Shown: positions 17,788 to 27,392, numbered from the stretch's first letter. The stretch is 60,364 nt of DNA from Shimia sagamensis (GCF_900182745.1 NZ_FXTY01000012.1:1-60364); one strand, 5' to 3'. Translations and numbers: made by a program. Notes: generated by a model not told the origin, from the letters alone.

Positions 17788-18747
17788 TTATTGCTGGTAT
17801 GTGGTCAGGATCGACAGCGCGGCGTCAGACGCGTTGCCTTTCCAGTTGTCCAGCATTTTGGTGCCGATGCCCTGCAGCCCCTCGACCAGCGCTGCACTTG
17901 GCTCGTAAACGGTGATGCCGTTGGCTGCCAGCTCTGCGGTTTTGGCGTCTGCTTCTGCTGCAGACATTTCCCAACCGCGGGTTTCCGCGGTGGCAGCTGC
18001 TGCCAGAACGGCCGCTTTTGTGTCATCGCTCAGCTTGTCAAACACACGCTGGTTCACAACAACGATGTTCTTTGGCACCCAGGCGTTGATCGGGCTGTAG
18101 TGGGTGACAAAGTCCCAAGCGGTGGAGTTCACACCGGTGGAGGGCGAGGTGATCATCGCCTGTACCTGACCGGTGGAGAATGCCTGTGGAATGTTGGACG
18201 CTTCCACCTGAACCGGCGCGGCACCTGCCAAAGTGGCAAATTCTTCCAGCGCCGCGTTATAGGCACGGAAGCGCAGGCCGTTCAGGTCAGCCACAGTGGC
18301 AATTTCGCCGTTGGTATAAAGACCCTGCGCTGGCCATGGCACGGAGAACAGTGGCACCAGGCCCTGTTCGGCCAACAACTCAGTCACAACCGGCTTTTGC
18401 GCATCCCAGAGCTTTTTGGCTTCGTCATAAGAAGTTGCCACCAGCGGCTGGCTGTCGATGCCATAGGCCAGATCTTCGTTGGACAGGCGGGACAGGAAGA
18501 ACTCACCAGCAGGCACCTGACGTGAACGCACGGCGTTTTTGATCTCCGCGTGTGGGATCAGCGAACCCGCAGTGTGCAGGGTGATGTTCAGATCACCATT
18601 GGTGGCTTCACGCACATCATCGGCAAACTGTGCGATGTTCTGGGTGTGGAATGTGCTGTCGCCATAGGGCGTTGGCATGTCCCAAGCGTCTGCATAAGCA
18701 GGGGCGGCGCAGGTCAGCGCCGCCGTGAAGGCGATTACATGTTTCAT
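17788..18747 (-). CDS. dctP: TRAP transporter substrate-binding protein (DctP), probably for pyroglutamate
   Basis: A 319-residue periplasmic protein with signal peptide MKHVIAFTAALTCAAPAYA. DctP features include GEFFLSRLSNEDLAYGID, GLYTNGEIATVADLNGLRFR (Arg of LRFR being the usual carboxylate-binding residue) and FSTGQVQAMITSPSTG. ATG 18747 is chosen because AGGGAGC precedes it; longer frames upstream run through the promoter. Substrate inference: the gene is divergent from a 5-oxoprolinase-type gene and shares its promoter region, and DctP proteins binding pyroglutamate are known (DctP6/DctP7 of Bordetella pertussis). Confidence 0.9.
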   Translation of the reverse strand: MKHVIAFTAALTCAAPAYADAWDMPTPYGDSTFHTQNIAQFADDVREATNGDLNITLHTAGSLIPHAEIKNAVRSRQVPAGEFFLSRLSNEDLAYGIDSQPLVATSYDEAKKLWDAQKPVVTELLAEQGLVPLFSVPWPAQGLYTNGEIATVADLNGLRFRAYNAALEEFATLAGAAPVQVEASNIPQAFSTGQVQAMITSPSTGVNSTAWDFVTHYSPINAWVPKNIVVVNQRVFDKLSDDTKAAVLAAAATAETRGWEMSAAEADAKTAELAANGITVYEPSAALVEGLQGIGTKMLDNWKGNASDAALSILTTYQQ

Positions 18748-18792
18748 AGGTTGCTCCCTGTTCGTTTTTACGATTCTTACAATTACATTACG

Positions 18793-18822
18793 TTGACAAA
18801 TTGTCAGCGTTATAAACATAAA
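18793..18822. promoter_or_regulatory. dctP/oxoprolinase divergent promoter with palindromic operator
   Basis: A perfect 13-nt palindrome TGACAAATTGTCA (18794-18806) overlaps a plus-strand -35 TTGACA (18793-18798). A -10 candidate lies 17-18 nt on (ACATAA/CATAAA, 18816-18822). On the minus strand the same palindrome supplies TTGTCA as a -35 for dctP. A repressor bound here would shut both directions; the winged-helix regulator at 15377-15883 is the nearest candidate. Confidence 0.65.
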
Positions 18823-18853
18823 GCAACTATAAAGTTGATTCGAGGAGAACGGC

Positions 18854-21800
18854 ATGTCCACGCAACCAGCAGAGAAGTGGCAGTTTTGGGTCGACCGTGG
18901 CGGCACGTTCACGGACATTGTGGCCAAGGCCCCGGACGGTGCGCTGCACAGCCATAAGCTCTTGTCAGAAAACCCGGAAATCTACCGGGACGCGGCGGTG
19001 CATGGCATTCGCACTCTGCTGAAACTGGACGCCGACACGGAGATTCCCGAAGGCAAAATCGCTGCTGTAAAAATGGGCACAACGGTGGCCACCAACGCGC
19101 TTTTGGAACGCAAAGGCGAGCCGGTTGTGCTGCTGATCACCAAAGGTCTGCGGGATTTGCTGCGGATCGGCTATCAGAATCGCCCGAAACTTTTTGACCT
19201 CGACATCCAACTGCCGGAACTCCTCTATGATGAAGTCATCGAGATCGACGAGCGTCTGGATGCGGATGGCAACATCATCATTGACCTAGACGAAGATGCC
19301 GCCCGCGCAGCCCTAAGCGCCGCGCACGCCAAAGGCTTCCGCTCCGTTGCCATTGCGCTGATGCACGCCTACCGCTTCCCGGATCACGAGCAGCGTCTTG
19401 GCAAAGTGGCCGAGGAGATCGGCTTCTCTCAAATTTCACTCAGCCATGAGGCCAGCCCACTGATCAAGCTGGTGGGCCGGGGCGACACCGCTGTGGTTGA
19501 CGCCTATCTCTCGCCTATCTTGCGTCGCTATGTGGATCAGGTCGCTGACGCGCTGGGCACGGATCAAGGCGGCTGTGACCGACTGATGTTCATGCAGTCC
19601 AACGGTGGCCTCACCGACGCGAGCCTGTTCCAGGGACGTGACGCCATTCTCTCCGGTCCCGCTGGCGGCGTGGTTGGCATGGTGCGCTCCGCCGCCGAAC
19701 TGGGTTTTGATAAGCTCATCGGCTTTGACATGGGCGGCACCTCTACCGACGTCTGCCACTACGCGGGCGAATACGAGCGCTCCTTTGAAACCGAGGTCGC
19801 AGGTGTGCGCATGCGCGCGCCAATGATGTCGATCCACACCGTGGCGGCGGGTGGCGGCTCGATCCTGTCGTATCGCGACGGTCGCATGCAGGTTGGCCCA
19901 GAAAGCGCGGGTGCCAATCCGGGACCATGCGCCTATCGCCGAGGTGGGCCGCTCACGGTCACAGACTGCAACGTGCTGCTGGGCAAGCTGCACCCCGACC
20001 ATTTCCCCCATGTCTTTGGGCCCAATGGTGATTTGCCGCTAGATGCGGACGCCGTGCGCGCCAAATTCGAAACGCTGAAGGCTGAAATTGGCACCGACAA
20101 ATCGGTGGAGGATCTTGCCGAAGGTTTCCTGCGCATTGCGGTGGAAAACATGGCCAACGCAATTAAGAAAATCTCTGTGCAGCGCGGCTATGACGTGACC
20201 AAATACACCATGAACTGCTTTGGCGGTGCGGGTGGTCAACACGCTTGTCTGGTGGCCGACGCGCTGGGCATGGAAAGCATCTTTATCCACCCGTTTGCTG
20301 GTGTGCTTTCTGCCTTTGGCATGGGGCTGGCCGATATCCGCGCCATGCGGGAGGCCCAACTTGGGTGTGCGCTGGAAGACAGCAACGCCGCATCACAGCT
20401 GGCAGAAATTGCAGCCGCCGCGCGCGCGGAGGTGGCCAGCCAAGGCGTGGCCGCGACAGACATCACCGTGGAGCAACGCGCCCACATCCGTCCGCAAGGC
20501 GCACAGCAAAGCCTGCCGGTGGAGTTTGGCAACGCTGACAAAATGCGTGTGGACTTTGTCACTGCCCACAAGCAACGCTTTGGCTTTGCCCCTGACACCG
20601 ATGATTTGATCATCGATGTGTTGGAAGCGGAGGCCATCGGCCAAACCGGCGAGCCGGTGACCATGCCGGACCCATCCAGCGCTGTGCGCTCCGACGCAAC
20701 TGTGACGTTCCACCTCAATGGCGCGTGGCAGGACATTCCGCTGGTCGATCGGACCACTTTGGCTATTGGGGACAGTGTCACCGGTCCAGCCATCCTGACC
20801 GAACCCACCGGCACCAATATGATCGAAGACGGCTGGCAGGCCACCTGTGCAGCGGGCGGCAACCTTGTGCTCAAACGCATTGTGCCGCTGGCCCGCAAAG
20901 AGGCAATTGGCACCTCGGTTGATCCGGTCATGCTGGAGGTCTTCAACAATCTCTTTATGTCGATTGCCGAACAGATGGGCGCCACACTGGCCAACACCGC
21001 CTATTCGGTGAACATCAAAGAACGCTATGATTTCTCCTGTGCGATGTTTGACCAAAACGGAGATCTGGTGGCCAACGCCCCGCATGTACCGGTGCATCTG
21101 GGCTCCATGTCGGAAAGCGTGCGCACCGTGCTGCGTACCAACGCGGGCAAAATCCGCCCCGGCGATGTGTTCATGATGAACAACCCGTTCAACGGCGGCA
21201 CCCACTTGCCGGACGTAACCGTGATCACGCCGGTGTTTGACAAAGCGGGTGAGGAGATCCTCTACACCGTGGCGTCACGTGGACACCACGCCGACATTGG
21301 CGGAAAAACGCCCGGCTCCGCGCCGCCCGATAGCCGCACCATCGACGAAGAAGGCATTGTGATCGACAATTTCCTGTTGGTGGATCGTGGCACCCTGCGC
21401 GAAGAGGCGGCGCGTGAGCTGCTCGCCTCCGGCCCATACCCGTGTCGCAACGTGGATCAAAACATGGCCGACCTTGCGGCACAGGTCGCGGCGAATGAAA
21501 CCGGCGCAACCGAGCTGCGCAAGATCACAGCGCAGTTTGGTCATGGCACGGTGCAGGCCTACATGGGCCACGTACAAGACAATGCCGAAGAAAGCGTGCG
21601 CCGCGTGCTCGACGTGCTGCATGATTGCAGCTTCTCTTACCCGTTGGATGATGGTGCCAAAATCGAAGTGGCCATTTCCGTCGACAAGGCCGCGCGCAGC
21701 GCGACCATCGACTTCACCGGTACCTCGGATCAAAGCCCGCTGAACTACAACGCGCCCATGGCGATCTGTCGCGCGGTGGTGCTCTATGTCTTCCGCACCA

Positions 21801-22447
21801 TGGTGGGCAGCGACATTCCGATGAACGAAGGCTGTCTGAAGCCGCTGAGCCTGATTGTGCCCGAAGGCAGTATGATCAACCCGCGTTATCCGGCGGCGGT
21901 GATCTCCGGCAACACCGAGGTCAGTCAGGCGATCTGCGACACGCTCTACGGCGCGCTGGGCGTGATTGCAGGAAGCCAAGGCACAATGAACAACTTTGTT
22001 TATGGCAACGACACCCATCAGAACTACGAAACCATCTGCGGCGGCACCGGGGCGGGGGACGGCTTTGACGGGTCCAGCGCTGTACACAGTCACATGACCA
22101 ACACCCGCATGACCGACCCAGAAGTTTTGGAAACCCGCTTCCCGGTGCGCGTGGATGAGTTCTCCATTCGCCACGGTTCTGGCGGGCAGGGGCAGACGTC
22201 CGGCGGCAACGGCATTGTGCGTCGGCTGCGGTTTAACGAGCCGATGACAGTGACGGTTCTGTCCTCGCATCGCGTGGTGCCACCACATGGTGCGCAGGGC
22301 GGGGGTACAGGCGCGGTTGGTGAAAACAGCGTTGTGCGCGCGGATGGCGCGGTTGTAGCGCTTCAGGGCAATGACCAAGCAGACCTTGAAGTGGGGGATG
22401 TTTTTGTGATGAAAACGCCCGGCGGCGGAGGTTTTGGCGCGCTCTAA
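18854..22447 (+). CDS. hydantoinase/5-oxoprolinase A-B fusion protein
   Basis: A 1197-residue cytoplasmic enzyme uniting both subunits of the hydantoinase/oxoprolinase family. The A part (~1-680) starts with the ATP-binding motif VDRGGTFTDIVAKAPDG and contains GFDMGGTSTDVCHY and SIHTVAAGGGSILSY. The B part (~690-1197) starts at MLEVFNNLFMSIAEQMGATL and includes MNNPFNGGTHLPDV and FSIRHGSGGQGQTSGGNG. Eukaryotic and some bacterial 5-oxoprolinases have this single-chain layout and open 5-oxo-L-proline to glutamate using ATP. With the adjacent pyroglutamyl peptidase and TRAP importer, oxoproline is the best substrate guess, though N-methylhydantoin-type substrates are not excluded. GAGGAG precedes the ATG. 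Confidence 0.9.
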   Translation: MSTQPAEKWQFWVDRGGTFTDIVAKAPDGALHSHKLLSENPEIYRDAAVHGIRTLLKLDADTEIPEGKIAAVKMGTTVATNALLERKGEPVVLLITKGLRDLLRIGYQNRPKLFDLDIQLPELLYDEVIEIDERLDADGNIIIDLDEDAARAALSAAHAKGFRSVAIALMHAYRFPDHEQRLGKVAEEIGFSQISLSHEASPLIKLVGRGDTAVVDAYLSPILRRYVDQVADALGTDQGGCDRLMFMQSNGGLTDASLFQGRDAILSGPAGGVVGMVRSAAELGFDKLIGFDMGGTSTDVCHYAGEYERSFETEVAGVRMRAPMMSIHTVAAGGGSILSYRDGRMQVGPESAGANPGPCAYRRGGPLTVTDCNVLLGKLHPDHFPHVFGPNGDLPLDADAVRAKFETLKAEIGTDKSVEDLAEGFLRIAVENMANAIKKISVQRGYDVTKYTMNCFGGAGGQHACLVADALGMESIFIHPFAGVLSAFGMGLADIRAMREAQLGCALEDSNAASQLAEIAAAARAEVASQGVAATDITVEQRAHIRPQGAQQSLPVEFGNADKMRVDFVTAHKQRFGFAPDTDDLIIDVLEAEAIGQTGEPVTMPDPSSAVRSDATVTFHLNGAWQDIPLVDRTTLAIGDSVTGPAILTEPTGTNMIEDGWQATCAAGGNLVLKRIVPLARKEAIGTSVDPVMLEVFNNLFMSIAEQMGATLANTAYSVNIKERYDFSCAMFDQNGDLVANAPHVPVHLGSMSESVRTVLRTNAGKIRPGDVFMMNNPFNGGTHLPDVTVITPVFDKAGEEILYTVASRGHHADIGGKTPGSAPPDSRTIDEEGIVIDNFLLVDRGTLREEAARELLASGPYPCRNVDQNMADLAAQVAANETGATELRKITAQFGHGTVQAYMGHVQDNAEESVRRVLDVLHDCSFSYPLDDGAKIEVAISVDKAARSATIDFTGTSDQSPLNYNAPMAICRAVVLYVFRTMVGSDIPMNEGCLKPLSLIVPEGSMINPRYPAAVISGNTEVSQAICDTLYGALGVIAGSQGTMNNFVYGNDTHQNYETICGGTGAGDGFDGSSAVHSHMTNTRMTDPEVLETRFPVRVDEFSIRHGSGGQGQTSGGNGIVRRLRFNEPMTVTVLSSHRVVPPHGAQGGGTGAVGENSVVRADGAVVALQGNDQADLEVGDVFVMKTPGGGGFGAL

Positions 22448-22458
22448 GCGCCAAAATA

Positions 22459-22502
22459 CGCACCTCCGTGATACAGTCGCGATACAGACGTAATACCGAC
22501 GT
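22459..22502 (-). repeat. dispersed 44-bp repeat, copy 1
   Basis: The minus strand of this 44-bp segment matches the plus strand of 55901-55944 at 39 of 44 positions by direct comparison, with no gaps. It begins 11 nt after the oxoprolinase stop codon and ends 39 nt before the pyroglutamyl peptidase start. It contains the shared core GGAGGTGCG at one end and ACGTCGGTATT at the other. Confidence 0.8.
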
Positions 22503-22541
22503 CCCAAATTCGTACATTTGGGGCGGTTAATGAGAGGTAAA

Positions 22542-23186
22542 ATGACACAAAAGCCAACCATCCTGGTGTCCGGTTACGGCTCTTGGGCCAAAGCCCGAAA
22601 CAACCCTGCTGCTTTGGTTGCAGTGCGTCTTGGGCAAGAAGAGTTTGACTGCTGCAATTTGGTGGCTGTCGAACTGGATGTGGACACTAACGCCTTGCAG
22701 GATAACGTAAATCGACTTTTGGAAGCGCATCAGCCGGATGGATGGATTGGGCTTGGTGTGTCAAGTTCCGCCGTGGTCGAGCCGGAGATGGTGGGCGTGA
22801 ACTGGCGCCATTTTGGGGTGCCGGATGTGACGGGTGCAAAGCTCACAACAACCCCGATTGTTGACGGTGGTCCAGCTGCCTACAACGCCACATTGCCATG
22901 TGCAGATATGGTGATGGCAATGAGGTCTCAAGGCATTCCCGCAGCGCTCTCATTTTCCGCGGGAACACATCTGTGCAACCAACTAATTTATACCTTGGCG
23001 CACACCGCAAAAAGCCGTGGTACGGATCTCAAAAGCGGATTTGTGCACATACCGCAAACGCCTGAAAATATTGCCGAAAAGGCCGAGGTGGCGCCGTCGA
23101 TGGGACTCTCTATTTCGACCAGCGCCATTCGTGCCTGTGTCGAGGTTTTAGCTGCCAATCTCGTGCCCAAACCCGAGGCAATGTGA
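22542..23186 (+). CDS. pcp: pyroglutamyl peptidase I family protein
   Basis: A 214-residue cysteine peptidase (family C15) that removes N-terminal pyroglutamate from peptides. The three catalytic residues can be placed: Glu in AVVEPEMVGVNW, Cys in FSAGTHLCNQLIYT, and His in GFVHIPQTPENIA. The N-terminal substrate loop is divergent (SGYGSWAKARNNPA where most have a GFEPFGG pattern), so specificity may differ. ATG 22542 is preceded by GAGAGG; upstream TTG 22518 and ATG 22530 are less well placed. It supplies free pyroglutamate to the oxoprolinase encoded just upstream, from which it is separated by the 44-bp repeat. Confidence 0.85.
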   Translation: MTQKPTILVSGYGSWAKARNNPAALVAVRLGQEEFDCCNLVAVELDVDTNALQDNVNRLLEAHQPDGWIGLGVSSSAVVEPEMVGVNWRHFGVPDVTGAKLTTTPIVDGGPAAYNATLPCADMVMAMRSQGIPAALSFSAGTHLCNQLIYTLAHTAKSRGTDLKSGFVHIPQTPENIAEKAEVAPSMGLSISTSAIRACVEVLAANLVPKPEAM

Positions 23187-23193
23187 CGTAGTT

Positions 23194-24771
23194 TCAGTCT
23201 GCGAAAAGATAATCTGTCCGCGCAATTTCACGGGCCTTTTCTTCGGGTACATGTAAAAATTCAACAAGCGCACTCACGTGTTCGTCCTCCGTCCCAGACT
23301 GCACCATTCGGCTCACATTTTCGAACTCTGCGTCGCGGATACGGTCACTTTCGCTCAAGATGTCCCGCCGAATGGTTGGCAACAAGCGTTCCAGTGTTTC
23401 CGGCGACGTTTGTTCGCCAGCCAATCCAATGCGTATAGAGTGCCCCGTCAGGTAATCATCCGTGAATTCACACTGAATTTCCAACATTCTAGTGATGGAG
23501 CGATCCCCAAAGAAATCCTGCATCAGGTCCATCGCACTGGGATCAAGACAGACCACCATCTGGTTGGTATTGTAGTAGTCAAACAGCATGCGCATCAACG
23601 CACGCCGATGCCTCGTCCGCTTTCCCAACGTTGACTGGATGCCACCCAAGTCGGGCAATGGCGTGCTCTCTTCGTTGAAGAGGTAAGCGATGGTTGGATG
23701 CACAGTGGCTTGGTCTATTTTTTCGAGTAACCGCTTGGCAACATGCCACTTCTTACAAACAATCAACATTAGTTCACGGTCGCGGCCGAGTGTGCTTTCA
23801 GTCTCCCAAAATCGGCTGGCAAACCGTTTGCCTTGCCGCCCACGCCCTGTCAAAAACTTGAACAAGCTTGGGCCTTCCGCAGAGATTTGAAAGTCTACAC
23901 CTTTTTCTGCATAAAGTTGGCCAAGCCGTTCCTTGAGGTCCAAGGCGTCAGGGCTGATCTTTCGTGCGAACAGATAGTCTTGGCTGATCAACAGATCGTA
24001 GTGATCGTTATAAAACGTCAGCGGCATCCCATAGTCGGTAAACATCAGGAAAGTTAGTGTTCGTGTCCGAATTTCATTTGTCGGAACCAAATGCCGCACG
24101 ATTGTTTGAAAAAACGTCTCATCCGGAATCCAGGTGGTTTTGAAAAACCGCATCACATCGCGGCGGGATTCGGTGAAATGTAAGACCGCTTCAATGGTTT
24201 GGCGCCGCAAGCACCACCATTGGCTGCCAATCATGACTTGAATATCCGCCGGGATTTCGCGGGTCAGGGCCAGCTTTTTTTGAACATTGAATGTCGCGTA
24301 GAACCGGCGCTTTTGGGTGCGTTCATTGAACCAATGGCGGTAAATCAGCCGCTCTGACTTCATTCCGGTTTTGATCCAGTCACTCTCAAAAAAGTCAAAA
24401 CTTTCAATGAAATCAACGTCATTGTCATCCAGGAATTCATGGATGTATTCCGATGATTTGATGACCATACAGTCGCCGGACAACATGTAAAAATGCGATG
24501 CGCGTGGGAAGTTTTTGACCGCCGTTTGCACAGCATGGAGCGTTGCTTCTACAAGGCTCCATTCACCCCAGCCACATTTGATCCGCTTTTCAGAAAACGC
24601 GACGTTTGGGTTAGGGCCAAGCACCTCCTGCAACATAAAAAAATGCTCAGGTTTTGCGCGCGCGTCAAAATGGATGGAGATGTAATCCCCTGTGGCCGTA
24701 AGCCGTTCTGCCTGCTTGATGATCGCTTCAGGATCCTTGTGGCACAGAAGAATGTAAGCAATTCTCGCCAT
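23194..24771 (-). CDS. GT14-like beta-1,6-N-acetylglucosaminyltransferase with DUF5928
   Basis: A 525-residue protein. The N-terminal ~270 residues resemble the core-2/I-branching (GT14) glycosyltransferase fold: IAYILLCHKDPEAIIKQAERL, HFYMLSGDCMVIKSSEYIHE and GSQWWCLRRQTIEAVLHF. WIPDETFFQTIVRH holds the conserved acidic motif. The C-terminal half matches the arrangement of DUF5928 proteins found in Rhodobacterales. The probable role is transfer of a sugar to an extracellular or surface polysaccharide. It stands convergent to pcp and divergent to the sulfotransferase gene, a pairing that suggests a sulfated glycan. Confidence 0.82.
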   Translation of the reverse strand: MARIAYILLCHKDPEAIIKQAERLTATGDYISIHFDARAKPEHFFMLQEVLGPNPNVAFSEKRIKCGWGEWSLVEATLHAVQTAVKNFPRASHFYMLSGDCMVIKSSEYIHEFLDDNDVDFIESFDFFESDWIKTGMKSERLIYRHWFNERTQKRRFYATFNVQKKLALTREIPADIQVMIGSQWWCLRRQTIEAVLHFTESRRDVMRFFKTTWIPDETFFQTIVRHLVPTNEIRTRTLTFLMFTDYGMPLTFYNDHYDLLISQDYLFARKISPDALDLKERLGQLYAEKGVDFQISAEGPSLFKFLTGRGRQGKRFASRFWETESTLGRDRELMLIVCKKWHVAKRLLEKIDQATVHPTIAYLFNEESTPLPDLGGIQSTLGKRTRHRRALMRMLFDYYNTNQMVVCLDPSAMDLMQDFFGDRSITRMLEIQCEFTDDYLTGHSIRIGLAGEQTSPETLERLLPTIRRDILSESDRIRDAEFENVSRMVQSGTEDEHVSALVEFLHVPEEKAREIARTDYLFAD

Positions 24772-24918
24772 CTAGCTGTTTGATCCCCACTTTGACGTCT
24801 TGTGTTTATCCATTTAAAGATGAAAGCGCGTTGAATAAACAGGCTTTGTTTGGAAATTTTTGACAGGCGCATAGATCGTGGCCAAAACGGTAACCGCGGC
24901 GGTAATGGAGGCAGGAAC

Positions 24919-25737
24919 ATGGGATTCCCGGGCACTTGGATGACCGAAAGTGAAAGTGTGGTGTATCGAGTCGTGCCAAAATGTGCATGCTCTACCATCG
25001 GACAAATCATGTTTTATTCGGATCATGGCGAATTTTTTGATGGTGATATCCACGATGCCAAAGGTGGCATGCACAAGTGGGCCTTAGAAGAAAGCCATAA
25101 GCCGATCACAGATAATGTGCGCGAGCACAGCTCATATGCATTCACCTGTGTACGAAATCCTTACACGCGCATTCTCTCGTCATTTTTTGACAAAATTTGC
25201 GGTATCCAGCGCAATGGCAAACGGTACCGTGGAAATTTGGTGCCGATGCTGATTCAGAAATATGGCATCGAAGTTGGCGGCGAGGACGGCAAACAAGATT
25301 TTGACCAGATCCAGAGCTTTCGGAGGTTCCTATTGTTTGCACGCGATACCATCCGCTGGCGGCGCCCTATGGATCCCGACATTCACTGGTCTGCGATGTC
25401 CGGGCATGTTTCCACGTTCATCGCGAACGGCGGCAGTTACGACAAAATTGTTTGGACCGAGCAGTTTAACGACGGCATGCAAGGCGTCCTAGACAGCATT
25501 GAAACGCCGCACGCCGTCGATTTGGCGCAGATCCCACGTTTCAACGAGTCTGAAGGACATGGTCCCAAACGGGCGCATCCGGTGGCGGATTATTTTGATG
25601 ACCTCTCGATGCATCTCGTCTACGAAATCTACAAGCGTGACTTCCAGTTGTTCAAATACGACTTCGAAAACCCCGGCAACAAGATGCCAATTGGTGAAAT
25701 TGATCTGGATGAAGTACACGCTAAACTTGGCGACTGA
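24919..25737 (+). CDS. sulfotransferase family protein
   Basis: A 272-residue cytoplasmic sulfotransferase (Sulfotransfer_2-like) that would move sulfate from PAPS to a carbohydrate. The 5'-phosphosulfate loop is VVPKCACSTIGQIM (~18-31), close to the family PK-x2-ST pattern. The 3'-phosphate binding segment is FTCVRNPYTRILSSFFDK (~74-91). The start at 24919 (MGFPGTWMTESES) is chosen because GGAGG lies 7 nt upstream; the frame is open for 23 codons further. It is divergent from the GT14-like gene, supporting a joint role in making a sulfated surface glycan. Confidence 0.85.
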   Translation: MGFPGTWMTESESVVYRVVPKCACSTIGQIMFYSDHGEFFDGDIHDAKGGMHKWALEESHKPITDNVREHSSYAFTCVRNPYTRILSSFFDKICGIQRNGKRYRGNLVPMLIQKYGIEVGGEDGKQDFDQIQSFRRFLLFARDTIRWRRPMDPDIHWSAMSGHVSTFIANGGSYDKIVWTEQFNDGMQGVLDSIETPHAVDLAQIPRFNESEGHGPKRAHPVADYFDDLSMHLVYEIYKRDFQLFKYDFENPGNKMPIGEIDLDEVHAKLGD

Positions 25738-25782
25738 GTCCTTGGTATTTTCGTGAAAAGGTGGTTTTGCGATTTCGCGCAA

Positions 25783-25856
25783 GGGCTGTCGGGTAATGCG
25801 ATATTTGTGTGACGTTTCGCCTGGCAGTGGCGCCGCTCCTTGCCCATTGGCAGCCC
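25783..25856 (+). other. structured leader upstream of hisS
   Basis: An 8-bp stem GGGCTGTC (25783-25790) / GGCAGCCC (25849-25856) encloses 58 nt with further internal complementarity (AGTGGC/GCCGCT region), ending 45 nt before the hisS ATG. It lies in the 164-bp gap after the sulfotransferase gene. It could be an untranslated leader, but no known riboswitch or his-type leader peptide was recognised. Confidence 0.35.
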
Positions 25857-25901
25857 TTTCGCTAAAGCCTCAGGCGTAATGAATTCACAAGGACCATAGC
25901 T

Positions 25902-27392
25902 ATGGCCAAGCAGAAGAAAGCCCCCCGTCCCAAGGCCGTTACGCCAAAGGGGTTTCGCGACTATTTTGGTGTAGAGGTGACAGAACGCGCCGAAATGCTG
26001 CATCAGATTGCCGGGGTGTATCATCGCTATGGTTTTGAAGCCTTGGAAAGCAGCGCGGTAGAAACCGTTGAATCTCTTGGGAAATTCTTGCCTGATGTGG
26101 ACCGGCCAAATGAGGGCGTATTTGCCTGGCAGGAATACGATGAGAAAGATAATGGCGATTGGATGGCCCTGCGCTATGATCTGACGGCGCCTTTGGCGCG
26201 GGTTTATGCCCAGCACCGCAACGATCTGCCAAACCCCTACCGTCGCTATGCGATGGGGCCGGTTTGGCGCAACGAGAAACCGGGGCCAGGCCGATACCGC
26301 CAGTTTTATCAATGCGATGCAGATACCGTCGGTACAGCAAGTATGGCGGCAGATGCCGAAATCTGCGCGATGTTGTCTGACACACTGGAAACTGTTGGTA
26401 TTCCGCGCGGCGACTATCTCGTGCGGGTGAATAACCGCAAGGTCATGAACGGCGTGTTGGAGGTCATGGGGCTTGGCGAAGATCAGGCGGCCAAGGACAA
26501 CGTGCTGCGCACCATCGACAAATTTGACAAAGTTGGCGAGACCGGCGTGCGCGCACTTCTGGGCAAGGGACGTTTGGATGCGTCTGGTGCCTATATCGAT
26601 GGTGTTGGGCTAAGCGACGATCAAGTTGAACCAGTGATTGCTTTTTTGACTTCCAAAGCTGGTGATGTTGCCAAGACCTTTGATAATCTGCGGGGTGCCG
26701 TTGGCGCGTCAGCCATCGGTGCCGAAGGTATTGTTGAATTAGAGCAAATCGGCGATTTGCTGGCTGCTGGTGGGTATGACAATGACCGGATCGAGATCGA
26801 CCCGTCGATTGTTCGCGGTTTGGGTTATTACACTGGTCCGGTGTTTGAGGCTGAATTGACCTTTGAAATTTTTGACAAAAAAGGCCGCAAGCGGCAGTTT
26901 GGCTCCGTGTCAGGCGGTGGGCGTTATGATGACTTGGTGAAACGTTTCACGGGGCAAGCAGTGCCTGCTACCGGGCTGTCTATTGGCGTGGATCGCCTGC
27001 TGGCAGCGCTGCGCGAAAAAGGTCGCATGGGCGGCACGTCTCAAGGCCCCGTGGTGGTGACCGTGATGGATCGCGACCGGATGGCGGACTATCAGGCCAT
27101 GGTGGCGGAGCTACGCAATGCGGGGGTTCGTGCCGAGATGTACCTCGGGAATCCGAAGAATTTTGGCAACCAACTAAAGTATGCCGATAAGCGCAATTCT
27201 CCAATTGCCGTGATCGAAGGCGGCGACGAAAAGGCCAACGGCGTAGTGCAGATTAAAGATCTGATCCTCGGAGCAAAAATTGCCGAAAACGCCACACTTG
27301 AAGAGTGGAAAGAACGCCCTAGCCAGTTTGAAGTGCCGCGTGATGAATTGGTTACGAAGGTGCGTGAAATCCTTGATGGGCAGGCTGGGTGA
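25902..27392 (+). CDS. hisS: histidyl-tRNA synthetase
   Basis: A 496-residue class II synthetase that charges tRNA-His. Motif 1 region: [19 protein letters not shown]. Motif 2: [24 protein letters not shown]. The histidine-specific segments are [16 protein letters not shown] (HisA-type) and [15 protein letters not shown]; motif 3 is [17 protein letters not shown]-terminal anticodon-binding domain covers ~385-496. AAGGACC precedes the ATG. It is first in the hisS-hisZ-hisG operon, with stop/start overlap to hisZ (TGATG). Confidence 0.97.
   Translation: MAKQKKAPRPKAVTPKGFRDYFGVEVTERAEMLHQIAGVYHRYGFEALESSAVETVESLGKFLPDVDRPNEGVFAWQEYDEKDNGDWMALRYDLTAPLARVYAQHRNDLPNPYRRYAMGPVWRNEKPGPGRYRQFYQCDADTVGTASMAADAEICAMLSDTLETVGIPRGDYLVRVNNRKVMNGVLEVMGLGEDQAAKDNVLRTIDKFDKVGETGVRALLGKGRLDASGAYIDGVGLSDDQVEPVIAFLTSKAGDVAKTFDNLRGAVGASAIGAEGIVELEQIGDLLAAGGYDNDRIEIDPSIVRGLGYYTGPVFEAELTFEIFDKKGRKRQFGSVSGGGRYDDLVKRFTGQAVPATGLSIGVDRLLAALREKGRMGGTSQGPVVVTVMDRDRMADYQAMVAELRNAGVRAEMYLGNPKNFGNQLKYADKRNSPIAVIEGGDEKANGVVQIKDLILGAKIAENATLEEWKERPSQFEVPRDELVTKVREILDGQAG

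Noticed and set aside
20236..20997. 253-codon minus-strand frame inside the oxoprolinase gene
   Set aside because: Ser/Ala/Arg-rich shadow frame opposite a confidently identified enzyme.
21275..22561. 428-codon open frame on the minus strand
   Set aside because: Antisense to the C-terminal half of the hydantoinase/oxoprolinase fusion, which has clear family motifs; no ribosome binding site or homology.
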